A DNA stretch of 64,000 nt, taken from Rhizophagus irregularis. Taxonomy: Eukaryota; Glomeromycota; Glomeromycetes; Glomerales; Glomeraceae. Below are positions 32,335 to 44,388 of the stretch, piece after piece. The translations under genes and the position numbers were made by a program. Each line of letters starts with the position of its first letter. The first letter of the stretch is position 1. The stretch lies in the NCBI RefSeq assembly GCF_026210795.1, contig NC_089431.1:1550001-1614000 (forward strand), read 5' to 3'. Below the pieces are notes generated by a model. That model worked only from the letters and a program-made list of their open reading frames with translations. It was not told where the DNA came from and did no database searches.

Positions 32335-34986
32335 TCATTAACTTTAGATTGAATTTTGAATAGTATTTAAATATGAACTTTTTTTTATCAACCTTATAAA
32401 TACCATAAATATATCTTTTATTTTATAAATAAAAAAAACATTTATATATATATAACATAAGAATTGATTCATGGGTATCTTAATGATTTTTTTTTGACAC
32501 ATGTTACTAGTACTATTAACTAAACTATTCATATTGATAATAGATGGATTCAATAGTTAAGGCATTTTAATGCTTTAATTAAGTTGACATTCTAACACAT
32601 TGTACATTTGCTTAAGTTTCAAATGTATCCAATATTAAACTATTAAATTACTAAATCCTTTTTTTATTTCCAATTTAGATAAGATTTAACTATGATAAAG
32701 AACTTGATTATATCAAAATTCTTCGTTATAAGATGATTATGTTACTTAAGTATCCTTTATCCTGTATTCCTACGTTTTGGAAAAAGGGAGAATCTAATCT
32801 TTAAAATGATTTTTATCTACTAGAATTATATTTTCAAATTAAAATTGGTATCAGTTTATTTTTATATTTATATAAACAACAAAACTTTTTGTAATTTAAC
32901 TTTTTTTTAAAAAAAAGATTATAGTAAATTTTATTAAAATTTTGTCATCTAATTACAAAAACAACAAAAGATTGGATAGTGATAGAGTATTAATTTTGTT
33001 TCAAGTTATATATATATTTTTTTTGGTATGAAAGTTCATTTTTTTTAACATTGCAAAAAAGAGATAATAATAAAGACTGAATTTATATTGAAAAATACGA
33101 TTTCTGACAACTTCATCGATTTTTTTGTAAATTATTTCTAAATTTTCATCTGATGATTAATTTTTTAAAAATTTATCAAAGATAAAAATATTTTTTTACA
33201 TTAAATTTGAATAAAGTTATATAAATCTTAACGATTTAGGGTTGACCCTAATAAATAAATCAAAAACATCAATGAAAAAATAACACTTCTATCATTCTTT
33301 TTTTTTTGAGATCTTTGAATTTTTAGTATATATTATTGATACTTATTTATTATTTAATATCCATAGAAAATCAAGAGAAAAAAAAAGATGAGTTAAAGCA
33401 ACAAAGTGAATATTAGTTTTTTTCTTATATTGATAAAATAGACATAACGTAGTAATTAAAAGAATTTAAAATAATCAGATTATCCATTTTATTATTATAA
33501 AAACTCTCTTTCATTATATAAAAATTATGATAGATTTATATCTCAATTATTTATTTTTTTTAATTGCGTCAATAAAAATTTATTGCACACCCTAATAAAT
33601 ATATTATATTTTATATATTTTATCTTTTAGGAACCTAAATTATTTATAGTTTTTATGTTTGTGTTAATAGATACTTTTCAAGGAATAAAGTAGAAAAATA
33701 AAAATATCTCAAAGTGAATGAGTAAGTTTGGAAAAATTAAAGTATAAAATAACAAATCCAAATAAGGAAATACTCAGTATAATAAGCCACGTATGTTTCT
33801 GAACCCCTATAAAAAAATATTATCCATTATTTCTGTAAAAACTCCGTAAAAATGAGCCTTTCACGGATCTATTCATGGAAAATGTAAATAAATCGATAAA
33901 TTCCGTGATAAGGTTACTAATTCCCTTTTACGGAAAAAAAGAATATAAAAAACGGATCTAAAATCATAATTCTGGTGTTAACAAATATTAAAATAAATTG
34001 AGAATCTAAAATACTTTTTTAAGATGGATATGGAAAGAAATATATTAGCTAACGGCTTAATTTCATAGGAGAATAATTAGCTCAGTTATATACTTATATC
34101 AATATTTCTCTAGGTATCTTTCTCTACTAACTATAATAATTTCTTTGAAACAGTGTAGTATTTTCTGAATAAGGTGTAAGGACACTAAATTTTTTCAAGA
34201 TGGATGTGTAAAATATACGATATTATAATGCTAAACTTTAAAATCTATGTAGTAATAATGTTCGATATGTGAATATGTTGTATATATGTAACATTGATGT
34301 TGGTCACGTGATCATCGATCGTGGTTATTTTCTCACTATAATTAATTATACTATAGGGTTTATTTTAAGCACTGATTACTTCACCAAAATAAAAAAATGG
34401 TTTTTTTTAAAAAAAAATAAAAAAACAACAATTAGCGCGTATAAATAAAAGTTATAGATAGTCCTTAAATTGTCAGTTACTGTATACTAACATTTTATTA
34501 ATTATCGTCTTGATTTGTTTTTATGGAAATGAAAGTCACTATAACTATTCCTACAATCTTACTAAACTCTTGATTGTTAACTTGAAAAAATCAATGCCAG
34601 TATCGTTAAGTCAACAATCATTTTATTAATTAAAATAAAATGATCACAATATAGGCCATTACCATATATACTATCCTATAATAGTTGATGATATAAGCAA
34701 GGCTAACAGCAAAATTTCTTATAATAATGCACATACTAGTTCCATAGTTTATTTAAAGAACTTTTTTTTAATACTTCACAATAAAATCTCAAATACTTTC
34801 ATTCAATAAAATATTCATGTAGTAATTAAGTAATATTTTTTCACAATCAATATTTTGATGACAAATGATTCTATTTACCAATAGTTTTTTTTGGCTGAAG
34901 GTCAATAAGAATATAAGATGACTTTTTTCACATTATTTTCACCCTTCAATTCTTCATTTTACCTTATATTCATCTAAAACTAGGAG
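32335..34986. other. AT-rich intergenic DNA
   Basis: No gene supported between the channel gene and the convergent kinase gene. It contains the dispersed repeat at 33804-33962 and many homopolymer runs. The reverse ORF at 32344-32553 is low-complexity and not called. Confidence 0.55.
33804..33962 (-). repeat. Dispersed repeat, CCCCTATAAAAA type (copy 1)
   Basis: The sequence CCATTATTTCTGTAAAAACT through TTTCACGGATCTATTCATGG to AACGGATCTAAA matches, in inverse orientation, the interval 38439-38624. Both share Y-shaped ACGGA/TCCGT motifs and a CCCTATAAAAAA end. Non-coding; probably an old non-autonomous element. Confidence 0.6.
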
Positions 34987-37268
34987 CTAAATCTCATATA
35001 ATTTCCTTTTATAAGGTTCTATTTGAATTAAATTTCTTATAATATCAAAGACTATAAAATGAAATTCAGTTTAAAAATTATTTAATAATAATTTATAAAC
35101 AAAGAATATAAAAAGAAAATTTTGATTTTTTTTTTTCAAACATTACCTTTTTCATATTTAATATTTATTTTTTTTTCTTTAGAATGGATCTGTTCACAAC
35201 ATGTTAAAATTTTGGTTAATTGTTTAGCCTTTTCATCACTTTTAGTTTTTTCATCTTTTTTTGGTTTTGGTTTAATAAAAAAAATATTTTTACCCAAGGA
35301 ACATTCTAAAAGTGTTACACCTAAAGCCCAATAATCATGAAAATGATTATATGGAATATTATTTAATGATTCAGGTGACACTATATATATATATATAAAT
35401 TACAATATTAATTAATTTTATATTTTAATCATTTATTGATTATTAATAATCAACTTACTATATGATCTAGTTCCACTATATCCAAATTTATTGCCTTCTT
35501 CATAAACTTTTGTCATTCCAAAATCTGCTAATACTACTTTAAATGGATTAGTTTCAGATACTAAAATATTGGCTGGTTTAATATCTCTATGAATTAATCC
35601 TTTTTGATGCATTTCCTAAAATATTTAAAATGGGTTTAAATAATAATAGATAAAATAAAATAAGAAAAAATTTAAAAATTATTATTTACTACCTTTAAAG
35701 TAGTGCTCATAATACTAGCTATTGCAAGCAATTCCTTATCTGAGAAATTGTATTTACTTAGTATATAATTTCTTAAGGATCCATGTTTAATACTAAATAA
35801 TAAATAAATTTAATAAGATAAATATTAAATAATATATAATAATAACAAAATAAATTATTACCAATCAGTAACAATAAACTGCTGTTTATTAGTTGTATAA
35901 TAGAAACCATCAATTAACTTGGTTGTATATTTCTAAAATAAAAAAAATAATAAATTAATATAATTAATATTCAAATTATAAATTATTTTTAATAAACTTA
36001 CAATATCTTGAACTAAATTCATCATAAGAAATTCATTATATAAAGAACGATTCCAAGTAAACTTTACTGCACATTGTTTACCTGTATTCTTATTTTCCAT
36101 AAGATAAACAATTCCATAACCTCCTCTATAATATTAATAAAAAAAAAGTGAGTAACTAATAGCAAATAAAAACGATGAATTGACTAGCTAATTTTATCGA
36201 GTGCTAAAAATAAATTTATACATACTTTCCAAGTTGTCTAATAAATTTATAACCATGATTTATACATGGTAAATCTGACATAATGTTTGTAATAGTATAG
36301 TGATTTTAAATTAAAAATAGATTAAAAAAAATTAACAGTTAATATACAAGAAATTATTACTTACTATTAGATGATTCAGCAGATGGTCCTTGTTTATCAT
36401 CAAGAGACATTTGACCTGGTGGTATATTTATATCAAAATTCTATATGAAATGAGTAGATTAGAATATACCATGTATTAAACTATTTATACAAATAAAAAT
36501 ACCTTAACACTTCCACAATGACATTGCCAAAAAATTAATTGAACTAGAATTTACACATAATTATTAAAATTATATAAATCATTATGAAGTAATACGATTT
36601 AAAATACTTACATTTCAATATAAATTCTTTATTTTCATCAGATAAAGAAACTTCAATTTGGTCAAATTCGTCAAGTAAACAGCTTTCCCCGAACTCAAGT
36701 AAGTCAGATGCAACAAGATTATGAATAATTCTTAAATTTACACTAAAACATTTATTAAGATTTTAGCAAATAGTACAAACTATCTATTTAATTAAATAGA
36801 AACTTGATTTACCATAATCTTGTTGCTTGAATACCAAACTCATTCTATTTATACAATGCAATGTAAATTATTTACTTATATTATAAAATATTTAACTTTA
36901 AACGAATTGTCTTACCTTTGAAATTGCAAAAGAATACTCTTCATCACTTAAAATATTATTATACTAAAAGTATCGAAAATTTAATTAGTATATACTGTAT
37001 TATCTTTTGATTTACTGGTAAGAATCTATTAAAAAATGTTATTATAACTTACATAACCACAAGTATCATTTTTTCCGAATATGTTATATGAAAAAAATAA
37101 ATATATTGTGCCAGCATCTTTGGCAGTTGAATTATCTATTGGAACAAGAATAGCCCAGGGATCATTTCCATAATTATCACTGACAATAGTTTTGGTAGCT
37201 TTTATTTTTTCTAATTTGTCTCCAAATTTAGTATCAGAAGAAGAACAAAACTTTTTTTTATACTCCAT
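34987..37268 (-). CDS. Protein kinase with novel N-terminal region (13 exons)
   Basis: Exons on the minus strand: 37268-37053, 36963-36916, 36844-36813, 36742-36612, 36543-36503, 36440-36365, 36274-36226, 36125-36002, 35932-35862, 35792-35693, 35615-35459, 35380-35147 and 35051-34987. All introns are GT-AG, and the sum is 1344 nt (447 residues). Residues 1 to about 182 match no family I recognise (NDPWAILVPIDNSTAKDAGT, LIFWQCHCGSVK). From about 190 it is a complete kinase: GKGGYGIVY loop, CAVKF lysine, HRDIKPANIL catalytic loop, DFGMTK, GTRSYMSPES activation end, DYWALGVTLLE, and the closing LIQIEPYKRK. All catalytic residues are present, so it should be an active Ser/Thr kinase (HRDIKPAN favours Ser/Thr). 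The N-terminus may bind a ligand or partner. The activation-loop exons and a Lys/Glu-rich insert (PKKDEKTKSDEKAK) are intact. Confidence 0.85.
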
Positions 37269-37364
37269 TTTAAAAAATTAATTTAAAACAAAATCAGAAA
37301 TATATTTAAGACATATAAAATTTAAAATCAGGTGAAAATCATTTCAATCACATGTTAACAGGGG

Positions 37365-37855
37365 CATCATGATGTATGATGCTTTGGACATAATGTTGGT
37401 TGATGTCTACAATTGATCATAATCATGAATCATTGAATCATGATGTTGAGACATTATGAATAGGTACAGACATCATGTTGGATAACGCCTGTCGGGTATA
37501 TGTAGGATGATGTTTGTGGCTACCAAATATGGTAAATTTTTATTTATGGTAAGATTTTGTAAAATTTTTATAAGAAAAAAATAAAATTGATCCAGAAAAT
37601 TATTAAATTTAATAGAAAATTAAAAATTATCCCAAAAAATCGGTAAATTTACCATAAATAAAAACTCACTACAGTATAAATGGTAATTATGATTAGCATG
37701 ATGTCCGGGCATCATGCTGGTTGATGTCTTTAACATCATGTTAAATGATGTTTAATGATGTCTAAACATCAACTTTCATATATCCTATATGATGTCCAAG
37801 CATCAGCCGGCATGATGTCCAAGCATCAGCCGGCATGATGTCCGAGCATCAACCT
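37365..37855. repeat. GATG...CATC minisatellite
   Basis: A 23-bp unit with core GATGTCCAAGCATC plus AGCCGGCAT is repeated about three times at 37790-37853. Degenerate versions (GATG, 6 bases, CATC) occur back to 37365. Each core is itself a short inverted repeat. No coding sense. Confidence 0.8.
37531..37667. repeat. Inverted-repeat insertion inside the minisatellite
   Basis: The ends TTTTTATTTATGGTAA and ACCATAAATAAAAACT are inverted copies about 137 bp apart. The sequence between is AT-rich and unlike the surrounding GATG/CATC units, so it looks like a small foldback insertion. Confidence 0.5.
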
Positions 37856-38438
37856 TTAGCTTGCAATACATTTCCTTGTCTAATCCATTAAGAACTTGGA
37901 ATGAGAAATAAGAGAATATGAACTTTAGGGGAATTATTTTTTCTGTTTTTTTTTCTGGAATATTTCTCAATGGTCATATATATGTATTATTATGCAGCAT
38001 ATGTTTATTCTTAATAAAATAAAAATTTTTTTACATATCAGTCAAACGATTTGGCAATTTCGTTGATTATTCAGTAGAAGTACACGGTCAGTCCCCATAG
38101 TGGGCGCAAAAATACGCCAGCGTGTCTTTGCGGATTATATTTGGTATACTGAATTAAAAATTATGTATTTCGTATTTAAATTGTTGTTGCGATGGAATTT
38201 TATATTTGGAGATGGCGCGATAATGTATATTAGCGGAGGATTAATTTCTTAATTTTTTAATTATTACACAGCAATTAAAATAAGAAGGAATACTTAATGC
38301 TTATTGATATATAATGCCTATTCTTGACTGAAAGTAATTCTGGTCTAGCGTTAAGATGATATTATGGGTTGAACACTAATATGTGAAGCACATTCCTTTC
38401 ATTTTTAAATTGTCTTTAATCAAAATCCCTGTAAAAAA

Positions 38439-38624
38439 TCTGATCCGTGTTTTATCTTTCTATGTTTTTTCTGTGAATTTATCATTTTCATGGAATTAAT
38501 AGCCTTAAATCATGGAAACTTTCATCTCGCTAACACGGATATCCGTGAATGTATCATTTTCACGGAATTTTTACGGAAGACACGGAGAAATAATGGAAAT
38601 ATTCGGATAAAAATTTTTTATAGG
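38439..38624 (+). repeat. Dispersed repeat, CCCCTATAAAAA type (copy 2)
   Basis: Inverse-orientation match to 33804-33962, ending AAATTTTTTATAGGG. It contains repeated CACGGA/TCCGTG words (CACGGATATCCGTGAA near 38535). A third, very degraded relative may lie near 43410-43560. Confidence 0.6.
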
Positions 38625-38984
38625 GAATGGTGCGGTAAACTGTGATAGTAACGGTTAAAGTGTTATTTAAAATTGCGCGTTATATTAGGATAAATTTCGA
38701 AATTCGTTCTGATTAATAGTTATTTTTATGATTATAAATTATCTAAGAATGTCTGAAAGAAAATTCTATTTTATCCGATTCTTTGAAAATGGTCGAATAT
38801 ATAAACTTTTTCGTTATATTTTAAATAGCCATGCAGTTCTGAGAAAATTTTATACATTACTAATAGTATCAGCATAACCATTTCACTCATTTCACACAAT
38901 TTCACAATCGCAGACTACTAAGTAATATCTTCTAGAAAGAAATTGCCAATTGCAAAGTTGCTTCTTTTAAATCAGTGGTGTGCT

Positions 38985-39105
38985 TGGAAGGTTTCTGATA
39001 ACTTTTATTGGAATTGGAAGGCATGTTGGAAGATTTGAAGTTCCAATATATCATGTGCGTTGAAAGCTTCCAATACTTTCAAAACTTCCAAGTTCCAATT
39101 ATATA
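38985..39105. repeat. TTGGAAG/CTTCCAA imperfect inverted repeat
   Basis: The left half has repeated TTGGAAG words (38987, 39013, 39024) and the right half the complement CTTCCAA (39068, 39086). It could fold into a long hairpin about 350 bp before BTB copy 4. No coding sense. Confidence 0.45.
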
Positions 39106-39422
39106 TCCATGAAAAATTTTTAAATAGATAAAAATTTTTCTCAAACGTTTCTTTTATTTTACATTTACCAACTTAAAAACAATGACCGCTAAAAGAAAAC
39201 ATAAACCTAAAACCATCGTCTATTCGCCTAACACAGTACTTAGCAAACAAAATAATCGGAAATAACCGTTTTAATATCTAACGAAGTTTAAATCAGTAAA
39301 TCATATGGTTTAATTGGATAATGGAATTCTTCAATAGGTTGATCATAATTACGTCATGTTTACCATGTTTACCATATTTAGAATATTTATTACGTACAAA
39401 TTTTAAATTTTTGATTTTTTTT

Positions 39423-39443
39423 CGCTCATTCTCGTTCTTAAAA
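39423..39443 (+). promoter_or_regulatory. CATTCTC-type leader of BTB copy 4
   Basis: CTCATTCTCGTTCTTAAAA ends at the ATG, a slightly diverged version of the leader before the other BTB genes. Confidence 0.4.
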
Positions 39444-40841
39444 ATGACGAAAGGATATTCATTAGAACAAGATTTAAGGTTATTAATGAATAATGAAAAA
39501 TATAGTGATATAGAAATAATATGTGAAAATGAAAAGAAATTACATGGTTCTAGAGTAATCTTAGCAGCAAGGTCAGAAGTATTTGACAGATTACTTTATA
39601 GGACGAAAGAAAATCGAATTTCTTTTTCAAACATTAATTTCTCCGTAATGAAAATTATATTAGAATATATTTATACTGGTTCAATTAAAAAAGAATCTTT
39701 AGATAGAAATAATATAATTGAAACCTTTTATGCTGCGGGTCATTTTCAATTACCATCTCTTCAGGAATTTATTCTGGCATCTATTAAGAATGCGAGTTAT
39801 TTAGAAAATTATTCACCAGAATTGTTATCCAAAATTGTGGATATAATGCCATTATCAGAAGATAATATTCTTCTAAATTTATTGGTTGAAACAGTATCAA
39901 TTATATCATTGGATACTATTGAACATGGTCGATTATCTATTAAAGCACTTCGACATCTTTTATCTTGTACTTATAAAAAAGAAAAACCCTTTGCCACTCC
40001 AGAATATGAAGTTTTTCGATATAGTGCTATTCTTGCTGCAAAACAAGTTTCTAATGATGCATATGAAAATATTATGGAACGGTTACCGGCCTTAGATCAA
40101 ATAAAAAATTCAAATCAAGTACAAAACAATTCTATTACTGATCATCAAAAAATTGAAAAGGAATTGGAGCCTTTGACTCATTTCATTGATTTTAGTCAAA
40201 TAGAAAGACAAATTTTAACTGATTTTATCGAACCATTAGGAATCACTTCATCAAATTTGATTTTAAATGTCTATCGTCAAATAGTTAAATCAAATAATTT
40301 ATATTCTAGTGGAATACGAGGAATATCAATGTATAAATTTAAAGAGTCAAATTATGTTTGGGATGAATCAGCATGTGGACCCAAACTTATTTTTGAAGAT
40401 AATGGAAAAGTTGTGTACGCGCCAGATGGTTGTGGACATCAAAGTGTTAGAGCTAAAATGCCATTAGATTATAAAGGAATTTTTGAATGGAGCGTCATTA
40501 TTGAAAAATATTGTGTAAATGCTTGGGTTGGGGTATGTGCATCAGAAAATTTTAGTTTTGAATGGTGGGCGGGATGTCAACCTACTGGATGGGCTTTAGG
40601 CACTTGTGGTTACTTCCATAATTCTAACAAGGTATTGAAGTATTGCTCACAATTTCAAAATAATGACATTAAAGTAACAGTTCATTTAAATATGTATAAA
40701 AAAACTTGCGCTTTTTCGGTTAATGATATGATGTATAAGGAAATATCAGTGAAAGATTTACCGTCAAAACTTTACCCAGTAGTATCATTAAAGAATAATG
40801 GTCGCCTTCGAATTCTGCCTTATCAAAAAGTAAATTTTTGA
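39444..40841 (+). CDS. BTB/POZ-SPRY domain protein (copy 4)
   Basis: Single-exon gene of 465 residues starting MTKGYSLEQDLRLLMNNEKY. BTB about 20-111 (SDIEIICENEKKLHGSRVIL, IILEYIYTGSIKKESL), BACK-like middle, then SPRY-like domain (KGIFEWSVIIEKYCVNAWVG, PTGWALG, VTVHLNMYKKTCAFSVND, GRLRILPYQ). A 41-codon upstream extension in frame is rejected because the other three copies start at this Met and the leader motif abuts it. It is about 30 kb from the cluster at 2-10 kb yet very similar to those genes and to the remnant at 10371, so recent dispersal or conversion is likely. The function (ubiquitin-ligase adaptor) is a family-level inference. Confidence 0.9.
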   Translation: MTKGYSLEQDLRLLMNNEKYSDIEIICENEKKLHGSRVILAARSEVFDRLLYRTKENRISFSNINFSVMKIILEYIYTGSIKKESLDRNNIIETFYAAGHFQLPSLQEFILASIKNASYLENYSPELLSKIVDIMPLSEDNILLNLLVETVSIISLDTIEHGRLSIKALRHLLSCTYKKEKPFATPEYEVFRYSAILAAKQVSNDAYENIMERLPALDQIKNSNQVQNNSITDHQKIEKELEPLTHFIDFSQIERQILTDFIEPLGITSSNLILNVYRQIVKSNNLYSSGIRGISMYKFKESNYVWDESACGPKLIFEDNGKVVYAPDGCGHQSVRAKMPLDYKGIFEWSVIIEKYCVNAWVGVCASENFSFEWWAGCQPTGWALGTCGYFHNSNKVLKYCSQFQNNDIKVTVHLNMYKKTCAFSVNDMMYKEISVKDLPSKLYPVVSLKNNGRLRILPYQKVNF

Positions 40842-41294
40842 TAGCTAAAAAAAAATTATTGTATTTATTTTGGAAATTTTTACATCAACACAATTATGAT
40901 TTATTGTTCTTATTAACACTTGTCAAAAGAACATCTTTATATTTTCCCAACTGATTGTTGAATAATAGTACTATGAAGAATCATCGAATGATGATGACAT
41001 TTAAATATGGATTTATTATTTTGTTGTATTTTTTTTTTAAATAAAAGCTATAGTTTTAGCAGCCAAATAATTTCTTAAGTATTCAAGTTGTAGATATTAC
41101 TTCTAAAACTGTGTGGTAATTTTTCATTGATTTACAGATGCAGTTAAAATCAGATTGAAATTTGGTGGTGTGAAATGTAGGACAGGTTGACTTGTATAGG
41201 AAAGCCTATTTTTTCACATTGGCGGTGAAGCGTAATTTTTTTTCACAAAGGTGAATGGCACACTTGCATAATTACGTCACTTAGCATTTTACTT

Positions 41295-41531
41295 TTAAAT
41301 AAATATGGTTTTAAATTCTTTAAGCTTGTATTCATCGCTTTCAGTGACGTCAACCTTCCAAAGATTCATAAAGTCAGCATCATCGATTCCTAACGTATCT
41401 TTTTTCCTATCCAAAATAAGGACAATTTCGACATTAATACGATAAATCTCGGTAACATTAGCAATGTTAATCGCAAAAGCATCATCAAAAGAAGTCTTTC
41501 CTAAGAGTAAACAATTTAGTGACGCCACCAT
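41295..41531 (-). CDS. Truncated Crinkler-type N-terminal header
   Basis: 78 residues: MVASLNCLLLGKTSFDDAFA, then DADFMNLWKVDVTESDEYKL and a stop nine residues later. The opening SLNCLLLG and the LWKV box are hallmarks of the ubiquitin-like header of Crinkler (CRN) proteins. In the family the header is followed by an LPxx(I/D)G-type linker and a large C-terminal effector domain, both absent here. The middle (NVTEIYRINVEIVLILDRKK) is diverged. There is no signal peptide. Either a header-only relic or the first exon of a damaged gene; no downstream partner was found on this strand. Confidence 0.6.
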   Translation of the reverse strand: MVASLNCLLLGKTSFDDAFAINIANVTEIYRINVEIVLILDRKKDTLGIDDADFMNLWKVDVTESDEYKLKEFKTIFI

Positions 41532-44388
41532 TTTGTAAATAATTCTGTAAAGATGACAAAATGAATTTTTAGAGAAGAAATATTTTTTAGAGAGAGAAAG
41601 TTTTGGATATATATACTTGTAAAAACCTTTCTGAATTCATCATGATTAATAATACTTGATCAGTGGCTTATAATGACGATATATAGGTACTTTGAAAAAT
41701 CAGTAAAAATCTATGCGAAAGAAATGATTAATATGAAGAGTATTAAAAAAGTGAATTAACTGTTACGCAAATTTTTCGGTCATACGGGTCGTATCCATTT
41801 GCCTATTTCATACCAGAATTTTTTTTATGGAAACGACAATATAATCAACACAAGATAAATTACTAATTGTGAGTATTGTACTACCAACTTAATGCTTTTG
41901 TTTACTATAAACTCGTATATAATTCTTCCACATGGAATTAATTATAAATAAATATTATAATACTGATAAGTATTATCAGTTATATACCAATTTTATTAAT
42001 TTATATGTAATTATTTAAAAAGTATTCATTTATTATATATTATCAATAAAGCTAATCAATAAATGTAAAAAAAAATTTATTTATTCATTAAAAAATTTAT
42101 TTGACTACTAGTAACGTAATTAATTATATTGAATATATTGAATATACAGTATTAGCAAATCTTAAAATAAAAAAAAAAGTACGACCAAAAAGAATGAGAG
42201 TCAGAAGGTATATTTTTAATAATTAACAAATTTATAATATTAATGATTGTTGTTTATTTAAATTTTGATGATGATAGGAAAAGAAACGCTATGTTAAATG
42301 TTCTCAGAAATGATTTCAAAATTAAAAGTGCAGTAATAATTCCCTAATTACTAAAGTTAAATATAATATTATGTTAGCATATATCAATAATCAAGTATGC
42401 CCATAACATAGAAATATGTGTCACTTCCACGGGCACCACGGCCTGCCCTCCCATATGAGTCAGCTTGTGGGACCACCTATATGGCATCATTGTAGTTACG
42501 ACATTGTGCACAAAGCAGATGACTACTAGTCTGTAGCATATGGTACGTACTATGAACACATAAACCCCTATGTCATAACACTTAAAATGACGCACGCCCA
42601 TAAAGCAAGTAGAACCATACAACGGAAATACTTGCCTTAAATCCTTATGTTTTTTTGATGTTAGTGATCAGTGATCCGCAGTTGAATTAGTGATCCGCAG
42701 TTGAATTTCGTGTTAAAAACAAATATATCACAATTATAAACCACTAGGCCTTGTTGCACTGTCAGTCGATTGTATTGTATTGGTTTTGCAATTGGCTGAA
42801 AGAGTAATGGATTTTTGTATGTATGTATTTAAAAAAGTGGATTTTTTGAGTGCGAAAAAGGTGATTTTTATAGTTTTATGGAATATATTTTCTCTGAGAT
42901 TTTTACTCATGTTGAATCATCAATCATAAACAAAGATCTTTTATGACTCGGCATGAACACACTATTTTTACCAGAATACTTGAGAATTCTCATGCGAACA
43001 TAAAACGCTTTTATGACTCAGCATGACATATTTACTTATTATAAATAAAAATATGGATAATAAATATACACATGAAATACATCGTCATCCTTATTATGTT
43101 GATGACTCAAGTCTAAACCCGATTACAATAAAAATTTTATTGCTGCTGATAAATTCATTCTGAATGGGTAAATACTAATTATGATTCATATTTAAACATA
43201 TTAATTATATTTTTAATTTTTTTTATTTGATAACCAATAAAATCGATTCTGATTCGATTAATTCAATTCGATAGCGACATTTTGATAACTGTTTGCGTAA
43301 TAGTGTTTGTTAATTAATATACTAATAAATGATTTAATTATAATTCCTTGCCATTTTTTTAAAACTCTATTATGTAATTACCTATATTTGACAAATTATA
43401 TATTATTTATAAAAATGACCCGTAAAAAAAGTTTTAAATTTCTTTTTTCCATAAAAGGCTAATAATTAATAGCCTTATATCTTATTATACGTGAATGAAT
43501 CCGGGAAAGGCCATTTTTACAGAGTTTTTGCAAAAATAACAAAAAATTTTTTAAAAAAATTGATTGGCCGGTTTTATCTACAAAGTTCAAAATGGGATAT
43601 CGTTACTTCAAAATGGCATTCAATAGCAGTCTCAAGTTATTCAAAATAGGGATGAAAAAAGGCGATATCCTACGACTAAACCCATAATTTAAAAAATCAA
43701 ATAGTTTTTCGTTTAATTCAATAAAAATATTTTTGAATGGTTGTTCTACGCGAATCATGACATTTGTTAAAAAACATTTTTTGAATGGATCTTTAATAAA
43801 TTTTACAGGAAAAATTAAACATATAGTAAATAAATTTTTGTATATCGTATGTGAAGTAGTGTATTTAATAATTTATATATTTTATTGAGATTGATCCTGA
43901 ATACGGTAATAATAATTTACCATTGATTCAAATATGTGGATTTTTTATAAATAGGAACACTATTATACTATTTTATTGACTAATTATAGCGTAAGAAATT
44001 TCAATAAATAAATTTGTTAGAAAATTTTCATTTCAAACAAACATAATATATATATTTTTTTTGGTTTACTGATTTTAGGTCTTTTTTTACACTTAGAATT
44101 TTCTAATTTACATTCATGTGTATTTTTAGTTACAGTATTTATTTATAAAAATGTAAAAATATTTATTATAGCGATAAGCATGTCTAAAATAGTTTATTAA
44201 ACTTGTTTGTATAACTGTTACATAATTACAGTACATAGCATTCAGATCATACTAAAATTCAGATTTTGAAATTTAATTTTTTTTTTAAAAAAAAAATTTT
44301 TTCATTTTTCCAATTTATATTTGTATTTATTTTAATAATAAAATAAAAAAAAATTTTCATTTTAAACCTTTATTATAAAAATTGTATT
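41532..44388. other. Intergenic DNA with a GC-rich islet
   Basis: No supported gene. A GC-richer islet at about 42395-42620 (GGCACCACGGCCTGCCCTCC) stands out from the AT-rich surroundings. Its reverse 82-codon ORF has no motif and is not called. A 20-bp unit, AGTGATCCGCAGTTGAATT, is tandemly duplicated at 42670-42708. Confidence 0.5.

Noticed and set aside
39321-39443. N-terminal extension of BTB copy 4
   Set aside because: The paralogues begin at the MT(R/K)GYSLEQD Met and the conserved leader abuts it; the extension is hydrophobic AT-driven sequence.
42374-42622. 82-codon reverse ORF in a GC-rich islet
   Set aside because: No domain, no splice partner, and several frames are open there because of base composition.
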